DNA of 24,791 nt from DATADD01 sp046262355 (GCA_046262355.1 JBHEMX010000050.1:1-24791); one strand, 5' to 3'. Numbered from the stretch's first letter, positions 1 through 7,939 are shown. Numbers and translations are program-made. The notes: generated from the sequence alone by a model not told the origin.

Positions 1-1
1 G

Positions 2-127
2 TCGTGGGACTGGGACGAGTCCCGCCGCAGGGCCCAGTCGGTGTACGAGACTTATTACGCGCTGTCCGCTGTGGCGCAGGGCGGCGCGCCGCAAAGACAT
101 GAGCGACGCGAACGCGCTGCTGGATGA
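2..127 (+). CDS. 3' end of an unidentified gene (partial)
   Basis: An open frame enters from the left edge and stops at 125-127, overlapping the start of the next gene by 29 bases. The visible 41 residues include a Trp/Asp-rich start (SWDWDESRRRAQ) and an aromatic stretch (VYETYYALSAV), with third positions mostly G or C, so it reads like the C-terminus of a real protein. The family was not recognised. The overlap suggests co-transcription with the kinase-like gene that follows. The other two forward frames are also open here, so the choice of frame is a judgement from codon composition. Confidence 0.45.
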   Translation, partial: SWDWDESRRRAQSVYETYYALSAVAQGGAPQRHERRERAAG

Positions 128-1022
128 CGTCGTCTCCTCGATAGAGGAGTGGCGCGAGCAGGACGTGCGGATCTCGCCGCTTTCTGGAGGGCTCACGAAC
201 TCGAACTACCGCGTCGATGTCCAAGGACGCTCCTACGTGGTGCGCATCCCCGGCCGCTCGACCGAGCTCCTCTCGATCGACCGCGCCAACGAGCGCCACA
301 ACACGGAGGCCGCTGCCGAGACCGGCGTCGGCGCCGGCGTGGCGTACTACGTGGAGAAGCTCGGGGTCATAGTGCTCGAGTTCATCGACGGCGCCACGAT
401 GTCCCCCGAGCGCCTGCGCACGCCCGACATGGCCCGCCGGATGGGGGAGTCGCTGCGCCGCCTGCACTCCGCCCGCCGTTTCCTCAAGGACTTCGACATG
501 TTCAGGCTGGTCGAGTTCTATCGGTCGGTCGTGCGCGAGCGAGGCATCCGCATCCCGGACGGCTACGAACGGGCGCTGCCGGTCGTAGAGAGGATCGAGG
601 CGGCGCTGCAGCGATCTCCGCTTCCTTCGGCCCCATGCAACAATGATCTCCTCGCCGAGAACTACATCGACGACGGTGAGGCTCTGCGCATAGTCGATTA
701 CGAGTACAGCGGGAACAACGAGCCCAGCTTCGAGCTCGGCAATACCGCCCTCGAATGCGGCTTCGGGCCCGACCTCAGAGCGGTCCTGTGCGAGGCCTAT
801 TTCGGCGACGCGTCGAAAGCGCGCCTCGCGCGCATGGACGTGCACGCGTTGATGTCCGACGTGGGGTGGACGTTGTGGGGCTCGATCCAGGCGGCGATCT
901 CCGACATCGACTTCGACTTCTGGGACTACGCGAAGGCCCGTTGGAGGCGCGCCGAAGACGTGCTGGACTCGGCAGAGATCGAGGGCGCGCTGGCGGCGCT
1001 CGGCGCGCCGAGGCGGCCGTGA
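99..1022 (+). CDS. choline/ethanolamine kinase-like phosphotransferase
   Basis: 307-residue protein of the protein-kinase-like small-molecule kinase fold (choline kinase/aminoglycoside phosphotransferase clan), expected to move the ATP gamma-phosphate to a small amino-alcohol in the cytoplasm. Seen: a glycine-rich nucleotide loop (SGGLTNSNYRV, residues 29-39), the catalytic loop NNDLLAEN (181-188) with D183 as presumed base and N188 as metal ligand, and the metal-binding IVDYEYSGNN (198-207, D200). The VDYEYS..N segment is characteristic of choline/ethanolamine kinases. One oddity is that the usual His of the HND catalytic motif is Asn (N181). The ATG at 99 has no strong ribosome-binding site, fitting coupling to the overlapping upstream gene. 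Substrate specificity (choline, ethanolamine or another amino-alcohol) is inferred only. Confidence 0.85.
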   Translation: MSDANALLDDVVSSIEEWREQDVRISPLSGGLTNSNYRVDVQGRSYVVRIPGRSTELLSIDRANERHNTEAAAETGVGAGVAYYVEKLGVIVLEFIDGATMSPERLRTPDMARRMGESLRRLHSARRFLKDFDMFRLVEFYRSVVRERGIRIPDGYERALPVVERIEAALQRSPLPSAPCNNDLLAENYIDDGEALRIVDYEYSGNNEPSFELGNTALECGFGPDLRAVLCEAYFGDASKARLARMDVHALMSDVGWTLWGSIQAAISDIDFDFWDYAKARWRRAEDVLDSAEIEGALAALGAPRRP

Positions 1023-1040
1023 GGGCGTCGCCCGCGTTGC

Positions 1041-1211
1041 GCTGTCACGCAGGAGCGCTTGTCTGTAGTCCACGGCACGCGCGGCGGTCTGCATGCGCCG
1101 GTCGTAGGTGATGAGCTCGACGGAGGTTCCCAGCTGCGTCGCCGCCGCCAGTTGGATGGCATCGAGGCTTCTCATCGTCGGCTGGGCGCGGGATGCTTCC
1201 CGGCATGCGAT
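1041..1211 (-). pseudogene. C-terminal remnant of a VapC-type PIN-domain toxin
   Basis: Reading the minus strand from about 1211 to 1041 gives a peptide with the hallmark C-terminal half of PIN-domain ribonucleases: MRSLDAIQLAAATQLG followed by ELITYDRRMQTAARAV. In VapC proteins the Asp of the SLDA(I/L) helix is a catalytic acidic residue and the TYD strand carries another. The N-terminal half, with the first acidic residue, is absent: upstream lies the 5' end of the forward methyltransferase gene. No VapB antitoxin is present. The frame runs on into the antisense of the upstream kinase gene, so the natural C-terminus is also lost. This is a dead gene fragment. Confidence 0.6.
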
Positions 1212-1699
1212 CTTCCGGCCACGCCTCCGCTGTGCCGACGCTCGGCGCGCGCGGTGAGGGGTGGGTCGCGCTGCAGGTCGCCGCACTCGCCGCGGTCGCC
1301 CTGAGCCCCCTGTCGGGAAGTCGCTGGGGGCGAAGAACGGCGCGGGTGCGGTGGGCCGGGGCCGGTCTGCTCGGTGCCCTGGCCGTGGCTCAGCTCGCGG
1401 CCGCGACCGTGTCCCTGGGGAGTTCGCTCACGCCCTTCCCCAGGCCGCGCCCCGGCGCGCCGCTCGAGGAGGGCTCCGTGTTCGGGCTCGTCAGACACCC
1501 GATCTACGGCGGACTGATCCTCGGATCCGTCGGGTGGTCGCTGGCGGCCGGCCCCGCAGCGCTGGTCCCCACGGCTCTGCTCGCGGGCGTGCTCGACACC
1601 AAGGCGCGCCTCGAGGAGGTCTGGCTCATCGAGCGCTACCCGGGTTACGAGGACTATCGGCGCGCCGTCACCCGCCGCTTCATTCCGGGTCTCTGGTAG
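1193..1699 (+). CDS. isoprenylcysteine carboxyl methyltransferase (ICMT/PEMT) family membrane protein
   Basis: 168-residue membrane protein. Hydrophobic segments lie near residues 25-42, 54-75 and 105-135. The conserved cytosolic region is readable: LVRHPIYGGLIL (about 99-110) and, near the C-terminus, KARLEEVWLIERYPGYEDY, the RHP...YP.Y..Y arrangement of S-adenosylmethionine-dependent ICMT/phospholipid methyltransferase relatives. Bacterial members are mostly of unknown substrate. The first ATG is 1193; a second in-frame ATG at 1205 is equally plausible, because neither has a clear ribosome-binding site and the first 20 residues look non-conserved. The start lies over a decayed VapC fragment on the other strand, so the N-terminus may have been created by rearrangement. 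It precedes the reductase remnant by 11 bases. Confidence 0.75.
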   Translation: MLPGMRSSGHASAVPTLGARGEGWVALQVAALAAVALSPLSGSRWGRRTARVRWAGAGLLGALAVAQLAAATVSLGSSLTPFPRPRPGAPLEEGSVFGLVRHPIYGGLILGSVGWSLAAGPAALVPTALLAGVLDTKARLEEVWLIERYPGYEDYRRAVTRRFIPGLW

Positions 1700-1710
1700 A
1701 GAGGAACTCT

Positions 1711-1968
1711 ATGGCACATCGCAGGTTCGGACGCGCGGGGTGGAACGTCGGCGAGGTTGGCCTCGGGATGTGGGGCATGGGCGACTGGTCGGCTCCGGCC
1801 GAGATGGCATTGCGCTTCATACTGAGCAACCCGGCCACGTCGACGGTGATCCCGGGCATGAGAAGGCGGCGCAACGTCGAGTCCAACATCAGCGGTAGCG
1901 ACGTTAAGGCCTTGCCGCGCGAGCTGCTCGACGAGCTCAAGAAGCACAGGTGGGAGCGGACCCCCTAA
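1711..1968 (+). pseudogene. aldo/keto reductase with large internal deletion
   Basis: An 85-codon ORF with a good ribosome-binding site (GAGAGGA, about 7 bases before ATG). Residues 1-27 are the N-terminal strand of an aldo/keto reductase (RRFGRAGWNVGEVGLGMWGMG). Residues 31-85 are the C-terminal end of the same family (ALRFILSNPATSTVIPGM, then NVESNISGSDVKALP). The 200 or more residues between, which carry the catalytic Asp, Tyr, Lys and His, are missing, yet the frame is kept across the joint near 1795-1800. It cannot fold as a TIM barrel or reduce substrates. It ends one base before the threonine aldolase start, so it may now act mainly as a translated leader for that gene. Confidence 0.8.
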
Positions 1969-1969
1969 C

Positions 1970-3001
1970 GTGAGCGCACCGCTCGTCAACCTCCTCAGCG
2001 ACACGCAGACGCGACCGACCCAGGCTATGCGCCAAGCGATAGCGCACGCCGAGGTGGGGGACGATCAGAACTTCGACGACCCCACGATCAACGCGCTGAC
2101 CGAACGCGTTGCGCACCTTCTCGGCCACGAGGCGGCCGTGTTCCTTCCGAGCGGCACGATGTGCAACGAGATCTCATTCCGCCTCCACATCCGCCCGGGC
2201 GGCGACGAGGCGCTGCTGGATCGGAGGGCTCACCCGCTCATGGACGAGGCGGGAGGCCCGGCCGTGCTCTCGGGTGCAGTGCTCTCGCCACTGGACGGCG
2301 ACGGTGGCATCTTCGGTCCGGAGCAGCTAGAACGCGCCATACGCCCCGCAGGCGACCGCTACGGTCCGCGCTCGCGCCTCGTGTCGGTGGAGCAGACCAC
2401 CAACCTCGGCGGCGGGCGCGTGTGGCCGCCGGAAACGATCGCCGGCGTGCTCGAGGTGGCGCGCGCCCACGACATGCGGGCCCATCTCGACGGCGCGCGC
2501 TTGTTCAATGCGGTGATCGCGTCGGGCATCGAGCCGGCGCGCTGGGCAAGCGGCTTCGACACCGCATGGATCGACTTCACCAAGGGTCTCGGCGCTCCGC
2601 TCGGAGCGGTGCTCGCCGGATCGCGCGAGCTCATCGACGAGGCCTGGCGCTTCAAGCAGATGATGGGTGGAGCGCTGCGGCAGGGTGGGATCGTCGCCGC
2701 GGGCTGTCTCCACGCCCTCGATCATCACGTCGACCGCCTCGCCGAAGACCACGAGCGCGCGCGCTTGCTGGGGGAGCGGCTCGCGGAGGTCCCTGAGGTA
2801 GACCTCGATCCGGGCGCGATCGAGACGAACATCGTCATCTTCGACGTCGCCGACGCGCCGAGGTTCGTCGAGAGGCTCGAGCGCCACGGCGTGCGCATGG
2901 GCGCACTCGATGCAAGGCGCGTCCGAGCCGTCACCCACCTCGACATCGATGACGCCGGGATCGGCGCCGCCGTCGAGGCCGCGCGCGCCGCCTTCTCCTA
3001 G
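1970..3001 (+). CDS. ltaE: low-specificity L-threonine aldolase (PLP-dependent)
   Basis: 343-residue fold-type I PLP enzyme, normal length for the beta-eliminating lyase/threonine aldolase family, cleaving threonine or allo-threonine to glycine and acetaldehyde. Seen: NLLSDTQTRPT at the N-terminus (7-17), the phosphate-binding SGTMCN (61-66), the ring-stacking His in RRAHPLMDE (H88), HLDGARLFNA (172-181) with D174 for the pyridine nitrogen and R177, and the Schiff-base Lys K205 in WIDFTKGLGAPLGAV. The start is GTG at 1970, one base after the stop of the reductase remnant, with no independent ribosome-binding site, so translation is probably coupled. The gene looks intact. Real substrates may include other beta-hydroxy-amino acids. 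Confidence 0.9.
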   Translation: MSAPLVNLLSDTQTRPTQAMRQAIAHAEVGDDQNFDDPTINALTERVAHLLGHEAAVFLPSGTMCNEISFRLHIRPGGDEALLDRRAHPLMDEAGGPAVLSGAVLSPLDGDGGIFGPEQLERAIRPAGDRYGPRSRLVSVEQTTNLGGGRVWPPETIAGVLEVARAHDMRAHLDGARLFNAVIASGIEPARWASGFDTAWIDFTKGLGAPLGAVLAGSRELIDEAWRFKQMMGGALRQGGIVAAGCLHALDHHVDRLAEDHERARLLGERLAEVPEVDLDPGAIETNIVIFDVADAPRFVERLERHGVRMGALDARRVRAVTHLDIDDAGIGAAVEAARAAFS

Positions 3002-3026
3002 AACCGGGTGCGCCGGCGCAGGGGGC

Positions 3027-3056
3027 TTGCATCGCTTGCGCGTTCTGAAGCACAAT
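3027..3056 (+). promoter_or_regulatory. candidate sigma-70-type promoter for the ABC transporter operon
   Basis: TTGCAT (3027-3032) and CACAAT (3051-3056) are separated by 18 bases in the 69-base gap before the ATPase gene. This predicts a transcript starting about 6-8 bases before the GTG at 3071. No ribosome-binding site precedes that GTG, so a leaderless or nearly leaderless message is possible. This is motif matching only. Confidence 0.3.
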
Positions 3057-3070
3057 TGCAGACTACTTAA

Positions 3071-4225
3071 GTGACACTACATGACGCGGCGCCCGACCTC
3101 CTGCTCGAGGGGGTGTCGAAGGCCTACGGCGACGTCGTGGCCGTCGACAACCTCTCGCTCGAGATCCCGCGCGGCCAGTTCTACTCGCTCCTCGGCCCCT
3201 CCGGATGCGGCAAGACCACGACCCTGCGACTCGTCGCGGGCTTCGAGTCACCGGACTCCGGACGCATGCTCCTCGCCCGCGAGGACATCACCCACATCCC
3301 CCCGAACCGGCGCCGCGTGAACACCGTCTTCCAGCACTATGCGCTCTTCCCGCACCTCAACGTCAAGGACAACGTGTCCTATGGGCTCAAGCAGAAGCGG
3401 CTGCCCAAGAGCGAGCTCGCTTCACGTCTCGACGAGGCGCTCGAGACCGTTCGGCTCGAGCAACTCCGGCGCCGCTATCCTCGAGAGCTCTCGGGCGGTC
3501 AGCAACAGCGGGTCGCCCTCGCTCGAGCGCTCATCAACGAGCCCGCCGTCCTGCTCCTCGACGAGCCGCTGGCCGCGCTCGATCTCAAGCTGCGCAAGGC
3601 GATGCAGCAGGAGCTCAAGAAGCTCCAGGAGCGCGTCGGCATCACGTTCCTGTACGTGACGCACGACCAGGAGGAGGCACTCGCGCTGTCGGACCGGATC
3701 GCCGTGATGAACGACGGCAAGCTCCTGCAGGAGGGTACGCCGAGCGAGATCTACGAGCGGCCTCGAACCCGCTTCGTGGCCGACTTCATCGGTCAGACGA
3801 ACTTCTTCGAAGGCGTGGTCGAGAGCGACCACGGACCGGTCGCGGTTCGGACGCACGAGGGCTTGCTGCTTACGTGCGCGCCCAGCGAGTTAGCGCGCTC
3901 AAGGCGCGAGGTGGTGGTGTCGGTTCGACCGGAGTGCATCGCGCCGTTTCAGGGGCGCTCGGTCGCGAATCGCGTCGCCGGCTCGCTCGCTCGCCATACC
4001 TACCTCGGCGACATCGTGCAGTACCACGTGGAGCTATCCGGCGGCGCCGAGATCGTGATGCAGCATCAGCGCGGTCAGGACGAGGTCGCGGAGAAGTGGC
4101 GCGTTGGGGAGAGGGTCGAGCTCGGGTGGAGCGAGGCCGATGCTCTCGTTCTCATCGACGACCTCGCAGCGATCGCAGCCGAAGACGACCGCCGGTCGAT
4201 CGAGGCCGGTAGCGCCCGCGCCTGA
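3071..4225 (+). CDS. potA: polyamine-type ABC transporter ATP-binding protein
   Basis: 384-residue ATPase of the PotA/CUT1-like class. Motifs in order: Walker A GPSGCGKTT (42-50), Q-loop Q88 in VFQHYALFPHL, signature LSGGQQQR (140-147), Walker B LLLDEPLAALD (161-171, catalytic E165), and switch His H198 in VTHDQEEAL. The last 140 residues form the TOBE-like regulatory region, with SVRPECIAPF typical of spermidine/putrescine ATPases. It powers the permeases encoded at 5392 and 6276. The start is GTG 3071 without a ribosome-binding site; the ATG ten bases later is out of frame. First gene of a five-gene operon. Assignment to polyamines rather than another amine or cation comes from family resemblance. 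Confidence 0.93.
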   Translation: MTLHDAAPDLLLEGVSKAYGDVVAVDNLSLEIPRGQFYSLLGPSGCGKTTTLRLVAGFESPDSGRMLLAREDITHIPPNRRRVNTVFQHYALFPHLNVKDNVSYGLKQKRLPKSELASRLDEALETVRLEQLRRRYPRELSGGQQQRVALARALINEPAVLLLDEPLAALDLKLRKAMQQELKKLQERVGITFLYVTHDQEEALALSDRIAVMNDGKLLQEGTPSEIYERPRTRFVADFIGQTNFFEGVVESDHGPVAVRTHEGLLLTCAPSELARSRREVVVSVRPECIAPFQGRSVANRVAGSLARHTYLGDIVQYHVELSGGAEIVMQHQRGQDEVAEKWRVGERVELGWSEADALVLIDDLAAIAAEDDRRSIEAGSARA

Positions 4226-4244
4226 GCGGGGGAAAGGGGAAACA

Positions 4245-5378
4245 GTGAAGGATGAAGAGCTCATGAGGGGGTGGTCGGCGCGCCGAGTGTCTCGCCGAGG
4301 AGTGATAGCGGCGGGGGCTGCAGCGGCCTTCCTTGCAGCCTGTGGAGAGACCGAGGTGGGCCCCTCGAGCTCCGACGACAAGGCTTCGAACGACAAGGTG
4401 TCGAAGGAGCTGGAGGACGAACTGTCGATCTACAACTGGGCCGACTACGTCAACCCCAAGACATATCCGATGTTCGAGAACGAGTTCGACATCAAGATCA
4501 CCGAAGACAACTACGCCTCCAACGAGGATGCGCTCGCCAAGCTCCAGGCGGGGGCCCGGGGCTATGACATCGTCGTGCCGACGGGTTACATGGTCGACAC
4601 GATGATTCAGAAGAACCTGCTGTTCGAGCTCGACCACGCGCAGATCCCGAACATTAAGCTGATAGAGGACCAATTCCTCGACCTCCCCTTCGACCCCGGC
4701 AACCGCTTCAGCATCCCGAAGGACTACGGAACCACCGGTTATGGATACCGGAGCAAGTACGTCACGGAAGAGATGGCTTCATGGGAGGACTTCTTCAAGT
4801 TGGCGCCGAAGTATTCGGGGCGCTACACGGTGTTGGACTCGCCACCCGAGGTCGTCGGCGCAGCTCTCAAGATGCTGGGCTATTCTTACAACAGCACGGA
4901 TGCACAGGAGATCGCGGAGGCGACAGATGTCCTCGTCGATCTCAAACCACACGTTCGCAAGATCACATCGAGCATGCGCGAGATCATGATCAGCGGCGAG
5001 GTTTACGTGAGTCTCACGTGGAACGGCGAGATCGGCTACGTGGCCCTTGACGCCAAGGACGCACGCTACGTCGTGCCCGCCGAGGGCAGCGAGGTCTGGA
5101 CCGACAACTGGGCCGTGGTTTCGGAGGCGCCTCACGCGGCGGCCGCGCATGCGTTCATCAACTGGCAGCTGCAGCCGAAGGTCCAGGCTCTGGACACCGA
5201 GTACCACTACTACGGCGCTGTGGTCGAGGGCGAAGAGGAGTTCCTGCCGTCCGCGCTTGCCAACGACCCCGCCGTGTATCCGGCCGCAGAGGTGCAAGAG
5301 AAGCTCGAGGTGGCACAGGCCACGCCCGAGTGGCTGGCGCTGCGCAACGAGGCGTGGACCAAGTTCAAGGCAGCTTGA
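4245..5378 (+). CDS. potD: polyamine-type substrate-binding lipoprotein (Tat-exported)
   Basis: 377-residue extracytoplasmic binding protein of the PotD/PotF family. The N-terminus has a twin-arginine signal (SRRGVIAAG, R17-R18), an Ala-rich hydrophobic stretch and a lipobox LAAC with the lipidated Cys at C33, so it should be exported folded and anchored outside the membrane. The mature part opens with ELSIYNWADYVNP, the typical PotD first strand. It also has GYDIVVPTGYMVDTMI, and W and D residues (SLTWNGEIGY, EVWTDNWAVV) where family members line the polyamine pocket. The start was set at GTG 4245 because AAAGGGGAAA lies just upstream; a longer frame exists but runs into the ATPase gene. It lies 19 bases after potA and 13 before the first permease. 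Confidence 0.92.
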   Translation: MKDEELMRGWSARRVSRRGVIAAGAAAAFLAACGETEVGPSSSDDKASNDKVSKELEDELSIYNWADYVNPKTYPMFENEFDIKITEDNYASNEDALAKLQAGARGYDIVVPTGYMVDTMIQKNLLFELDHAQIPNIKLIEDQFLDLPFDPGNRFSIPKDYGTTGYGYRSKYVTEEMASWEDFFKLAPKYSGRYTVLDSPPEVVGAALKMLGYSYNSTDAQEIAEATDVLVDLKPHVRKITSSMREIMISGEVYVSLTWNGEIGYVALDAKDARYVVPAEGSEVWTDNWAVVSEAPHAAAAHAFINWQLQPKVQALDTEYHYYGAVVEGEEEFLPSALANDPAVYPAAEVQEKLEVAQATPEWLALRNEAWTKFKAA

Positions 5379-5391
5379 GCCGGGTCTCCAC

Positions 5392-6279
5392 ATGAGTGCC
5401 GTCACACGCTCCAAACGAGCGGTTGGTGAGCCGCGCCTGCTGGTCGTGCCGGCGTGGATCTGGTATCTGACCTTCTTCGTCGTTCCGCTCGGCTTCGTGG
5501 TGCTGTACGCGTTCGCGACGAACGATCCGGATAGGTTCTTCGTCGTCCGCTTCGGCGTCGGGACCGCCCAGTTCCAGCGGTTGTGGGATCCTATCTACCT
5601 TCGGATCTACCGGGACACCTTCGTGATGGCTCTCAGCGGCACGCTCGGGTGTCTGCTCATCGGCTATCCTTTCGCCTACTTCTTGGCAACGAAGGTGCGC
5701 AAACACCGAACCCTGTTGCTCTTGCTCGTCGTCGTGCCCTTCTGGACCAGCCTGCTGATCCGCACGTACGCGTGGGTCATCATCCTCGGCGAGCAAGGCC
5801 CGCTGTCTCAGTTTCTCCAACAGGTGAGGCTCCTGTCGAACCCCCTGAACATCCTCTACACGCCGACCGCCGTGTGGATAGGCGTCGTCTACGACTACCT
5901 ACCTCTGATGGTCTTTCCACTCTATGTTGCTCTCGAGAAGATGGATCGAAGACTCGTCGAGGCGAGCCGGGATCTCGGCGTCGGCAGATGGGGGACGTTC
6001 CGGCGCGTGACGCTTCCGATGACGCTTCCCGGCGTGATGACCGGCTGTCTGCTGACGTTCATCCCGATGATGGGTGAGTACGTCGTGCCCGAGATCCTCG
6101 GAGGCGCCAAGTCATTCCTTGTCGGGAGCCTCGTTGCCAATCAGATACTCACTGCCGTCGACTGGCCCTTCGGCGCGGCCATCTCGATGGGCCTCATCGT
6201 GGTCCTGTTGCTCGTGATCGCCGGCTATCTTCGGGTTCTTGGGCGGCGCGCCGAGGAGAACCTGGGAGCGGTGCTGTGA
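5392..6279 (+). CDS. potB: polyamine-type ABC transporter permease (PotB-like)
   Basis: 295-residue inner-membrane permease with about six hydrophobic segments, beginning with LTFFVVPLGFVVLYAF (26-41). The BPD_transp_1 coupling loop is clear: EASRDLGVGRWGTFRRVTLP (190-209), the EAA motif that docks on the ATPase. WTSLLIRTYAW (118-128) is a PotB/PotH signature region. The ATG at 5392 was chosen because the upstream continuation of the frame overlaps the binding-protein gene. Its stop overlaps the next permease start (GTGA), showing translational coupling and paired assembly of the two permeases. Confidence 0.93.
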   Translation: MSAVTRSKRAVGEPRLLVVPAWIWYLTFFVVPLGFVVLYAFATNDPDRFFVVRFGVGTAQFQRLWDPIYLRIYRDTFVMALSGTLGCLLIGYPFAYFLATKVRKHRTLLLLLVVVPFWTSLLIRTYAWVIILGEQGPLSQFLQQVRLLSNPLNILYTPTAVWIGVVYDYLPLMVFPLYVALEKMDRRLVEASRDLGVGRWGTFRRVTLPMTLPGVMTGCLLTFIPMMGEYVVPEILGGAKSFLVGSLVANQILTAVDWPFGAAISMGLIVVLLLVIAGYLRVLGRRAEENLGAVL

Positions 6280-7127
6280 GCGCGCTGTCGTCCTCGGCGC
6301 ATCTCCCGAGCGATGCCGCCTCGACGTCGGATCGCGTCGCTCGAGGGGCATTCAGGTTCCATGCGGCGCTGGTCTATCTCTTCCTTTACCTCCCGATCCT
6401 TGTCGTGGTGGTCTACGCGTTCAACGAGAATCGCCTGGCACAGGTATGGCACGGTTTCTCCACCCGATGGTTCTTGGAGGCCTGGCGAGACGAGACCCTT
6501 CGCAGGGCGTTCCGGTTGTCCGTGCTCACGGCGGCAGGAAACGGCGTCGTAGCGACCGTCCTCGGAACCGCCGCCGCGATGGGTCTGCGAAACGTCGGGC
6601 GCAGGACGAGGACGGCCTTCGACGCTCTCATGTACATGGCGCTGATCGTGCCCGAGATAGTGATCGCGATCGCCTCGTTGTTGTTCTTCGTGACCATCAA
6701 CTTCCCGCTCGGACCGACGGCGATCGTCGCCACTCACGCCGTCTTCAACACGTCTCTCGTGACGCTCATTGTGCGTGCGCGCCTCGCGGGCATGGATCGG
6801 TCCCTCGAGGAGGCGTCCGCCGATCTCGGTGCCGGTCGCTGGGGCAGCTTCCGACAGGTGACGCTGCCACAGCTCTTCCCCGCGGTCTTGGCCGGGGCGC
6901 TGCTCGCCTTCACCTTCTCCTTCGACGACGTGATCCTGTCGTCGTTCGTCTCGGGGCCCGGCTCCACTACCCTGCCGGTCGAGATCTTTTCGCAGCTCCG
7001 CTTCGGACTGACGCCGAAGATCAACGTGGTGGCGGTCGGGACCCTGACGATCACCCTGACGGCGATCGTCGCCGCTCAGGTGCTGCTGCGGCGCGAGGCT
7101 CGGCGCGCCCTCGAGGGGAGGCGCTGA
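6276..7127 (+). CDS. potC: polyamine-type ABC transporter permease (PotC-like)
   Basis: 283-residue second permease, pairing with the product of the gene at 5392. The first membrane segment is ALVYLFLYLPILVVVVYAF (31-49), followed by the FNENR motif typical of PotC/PotI. The EAA loop EEASADLGAGRWGSFRQVTLP (residues 178-198) is canonical, followed by FTFSFDDVILSSFVSGPGS, another PotC/PotI hallmark. The start is GTG 6276 within a GTGA overlap. The gene ends in an ATGA-type overlap with the regulator, so the whole unit is translated as a tightly coupled series. Confidence 0.93.
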   Translation: MSALSSSAHLPSDAASTSDRVARGAFRFHAALVYLFLYLPILVVVVYAFNENRLAQVWHGFSTRWFLEAWRDETLRRAFRLSVLTAAGNGVVATVLGTAAAMGLRNVGRRTRTAFDALMYMALIVPEIVIAIASLLFFVTINFPLGPTAIVATHAVFNTSLVTLIVRARLAGMDRSLEEASADLGAGRWGSFRQVTLPQLFPAVLAGALLAFTFSFDDVILSSFVSGPGSTTLPVEIFSQLRFGLTPKINVVAVGTLTITLTAIVAAQVLLRREARRALEGRR

Positions 7128-7684
7128 TGGAGCAGGAGGAGCTTCGTCTCGGACGAAGCGTAAGGAGACTGCGCGCGGAGCGGGCACTGTCGCTGAAGCA
7201 GCTTGCGGAGAGGGCATCGGTCTCCGAGAGCTTCATCTCGCAGGTGGAGCGCGGCGTGGCGAACCCCAGCGTCGCCTCGTTACGGCGCATCGCGGAGGCA
7301 CTCGGCACATCGATCGGGGCTCTCTTCGACGGGCGCAAGCTGAAGGGCGTCGTGGTGCGGGCGGACGACCGGGCGCAACTCATGCATCCACGCCGCAAGT
7401 GGCAGGACTTCCTGCTCACGCCGCAGGCCGCCAAGCGCCTCCAGGTCATACTGAGCGTCATCGAGCCCGGTGCGGGATCCGGCAAGAAGCCGTACGCGCA
7501 CGACTCCGACGAGGAGTGCGTGATCGTGCTGCAAGGGCGCCTCGAGTTCCGCATCGAGGACGAGAGCTATGTCCTCGAGGAGGGGGACAGCCTCACGTTC
7601 GAGAGCAGACTGCCCCACTGGAACCGCAATCCCGGCGACACGAAGACCGAGGTGCTGTGGATCATCACCCCACCCTCGTACTAG
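7127..7684 (+). CDS. XRE-family regulator with cupin sensor domain (PuuR-like)
   Basis: 185-residue cytoplasmic transcription regulator. Residues 8-66 are a helix-turn-helix of the XRE/Cro class (LSLKQLAERASVSESFISQVERG). Residues 105-182 are a Cupin_2 beta barrel (HDSDEECVIVLQGRLEF, EEGDSLTFES, LPHWNRNPG), the presumed ligand-binding part. Members of this HTH-cupin architecture, such as PuuR of Escherichia coli, often govern amine or amino-acid catabolism. Its ATG overlaps the potC stop by one base, so it is made with the transporter it presumably controls. A palindrome at 9006-9020 in the aminotransferase promoter is a candidate target, an inference not shown by sequence alone. Confidence 0.88.
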   Translation: MEQEELRLGRSVRRLRAERALSLKQLAERASVSESFISQVERGVANPSVASLRRIAEALGTSIGALFDGRKLKGVVVRADDRAQLMHPRRKWQDFLLTPQAAKRLQVILSVIEPGAGSGKKPYAHDSDEECVIVLQGRLEFRIEDESYVLEEGDSLTFESRLPHWNRNPGDTKTEVLWIITPPSY

Positions 7685-7782
7685 TGCTCCTGCGCGGAAG
7701 TGCGGCGACCAGCCACCCGGCCGGCGGCGCTGCAGGGACGCTCGGATGCATCGGTGGCCTACGCGGCGGGGCACGAGTGGAC

Positions 7783-7932
7783 TCACCTGAGATCCGCCTC
7801 CTCCGGAGCGGGCGTCTCGACGTGATCGTCGGGCTCGCTCCGCGTGACCCGCTGCAACCTCCGGATCGCCACGGCGAGCGTGACCATGCCCAGGACGATC
7901 ACCGGGAGGGGCCATAGCCACGCCGGAGACAT
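7783..7932 (-). CDS. 49-residue single-pass membrane protein
   Basis: Minus-strand small gene starting at ATG 7932 behind a run of six G residues that can serve as ribosome-binding site. The product opens with MSPAWLWPLPVIVLGM and one hydrophobic helix (about 3-22), followed by a basic stretch (RRLQRVTR) and an acidic tail (ETPAPEEADLR). This topology suggests an inner-membrane anchor with a charged cytoplasmic tail. No domain was recognised. The 98 bases between the operon end (7684) and this gene hold nothing recognisable. It sits back to back with a broken LuxR gene, suggesting both are leftovers of a signalling locus. Confidence 0.5.
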   Translation of the reverse strand: MSPAWLWPLPVIVLGMVTLAVAIRRLQRVTRSEPDDHVETPAPEEADLR

Positions 7933-7939
7933 CCCCCCG

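Noticed and set aside
1261..1710. Upstream extension of the aldo/keto reductase frame
   Set aside because: The frame is open but overlaps the methyltransferase gene in another frame; the ATG at 1711 has a good ribosome-binding site and begins exactly at the reductase homology.
3009..3020. Palindrome TGCGCCGGCGCA after the threonine aldolase gene as a terminator
   Set aside because: It has no loop and no T tract; a 12-base GC palindrome is common by chance in such DNA.
5365..7217. Several long minus-strand open frames across the permease and regulator genes
   Set aside because: They mirror well-supported transporter genes in other frames and have no recognisable domains or ribosome-binding sites.
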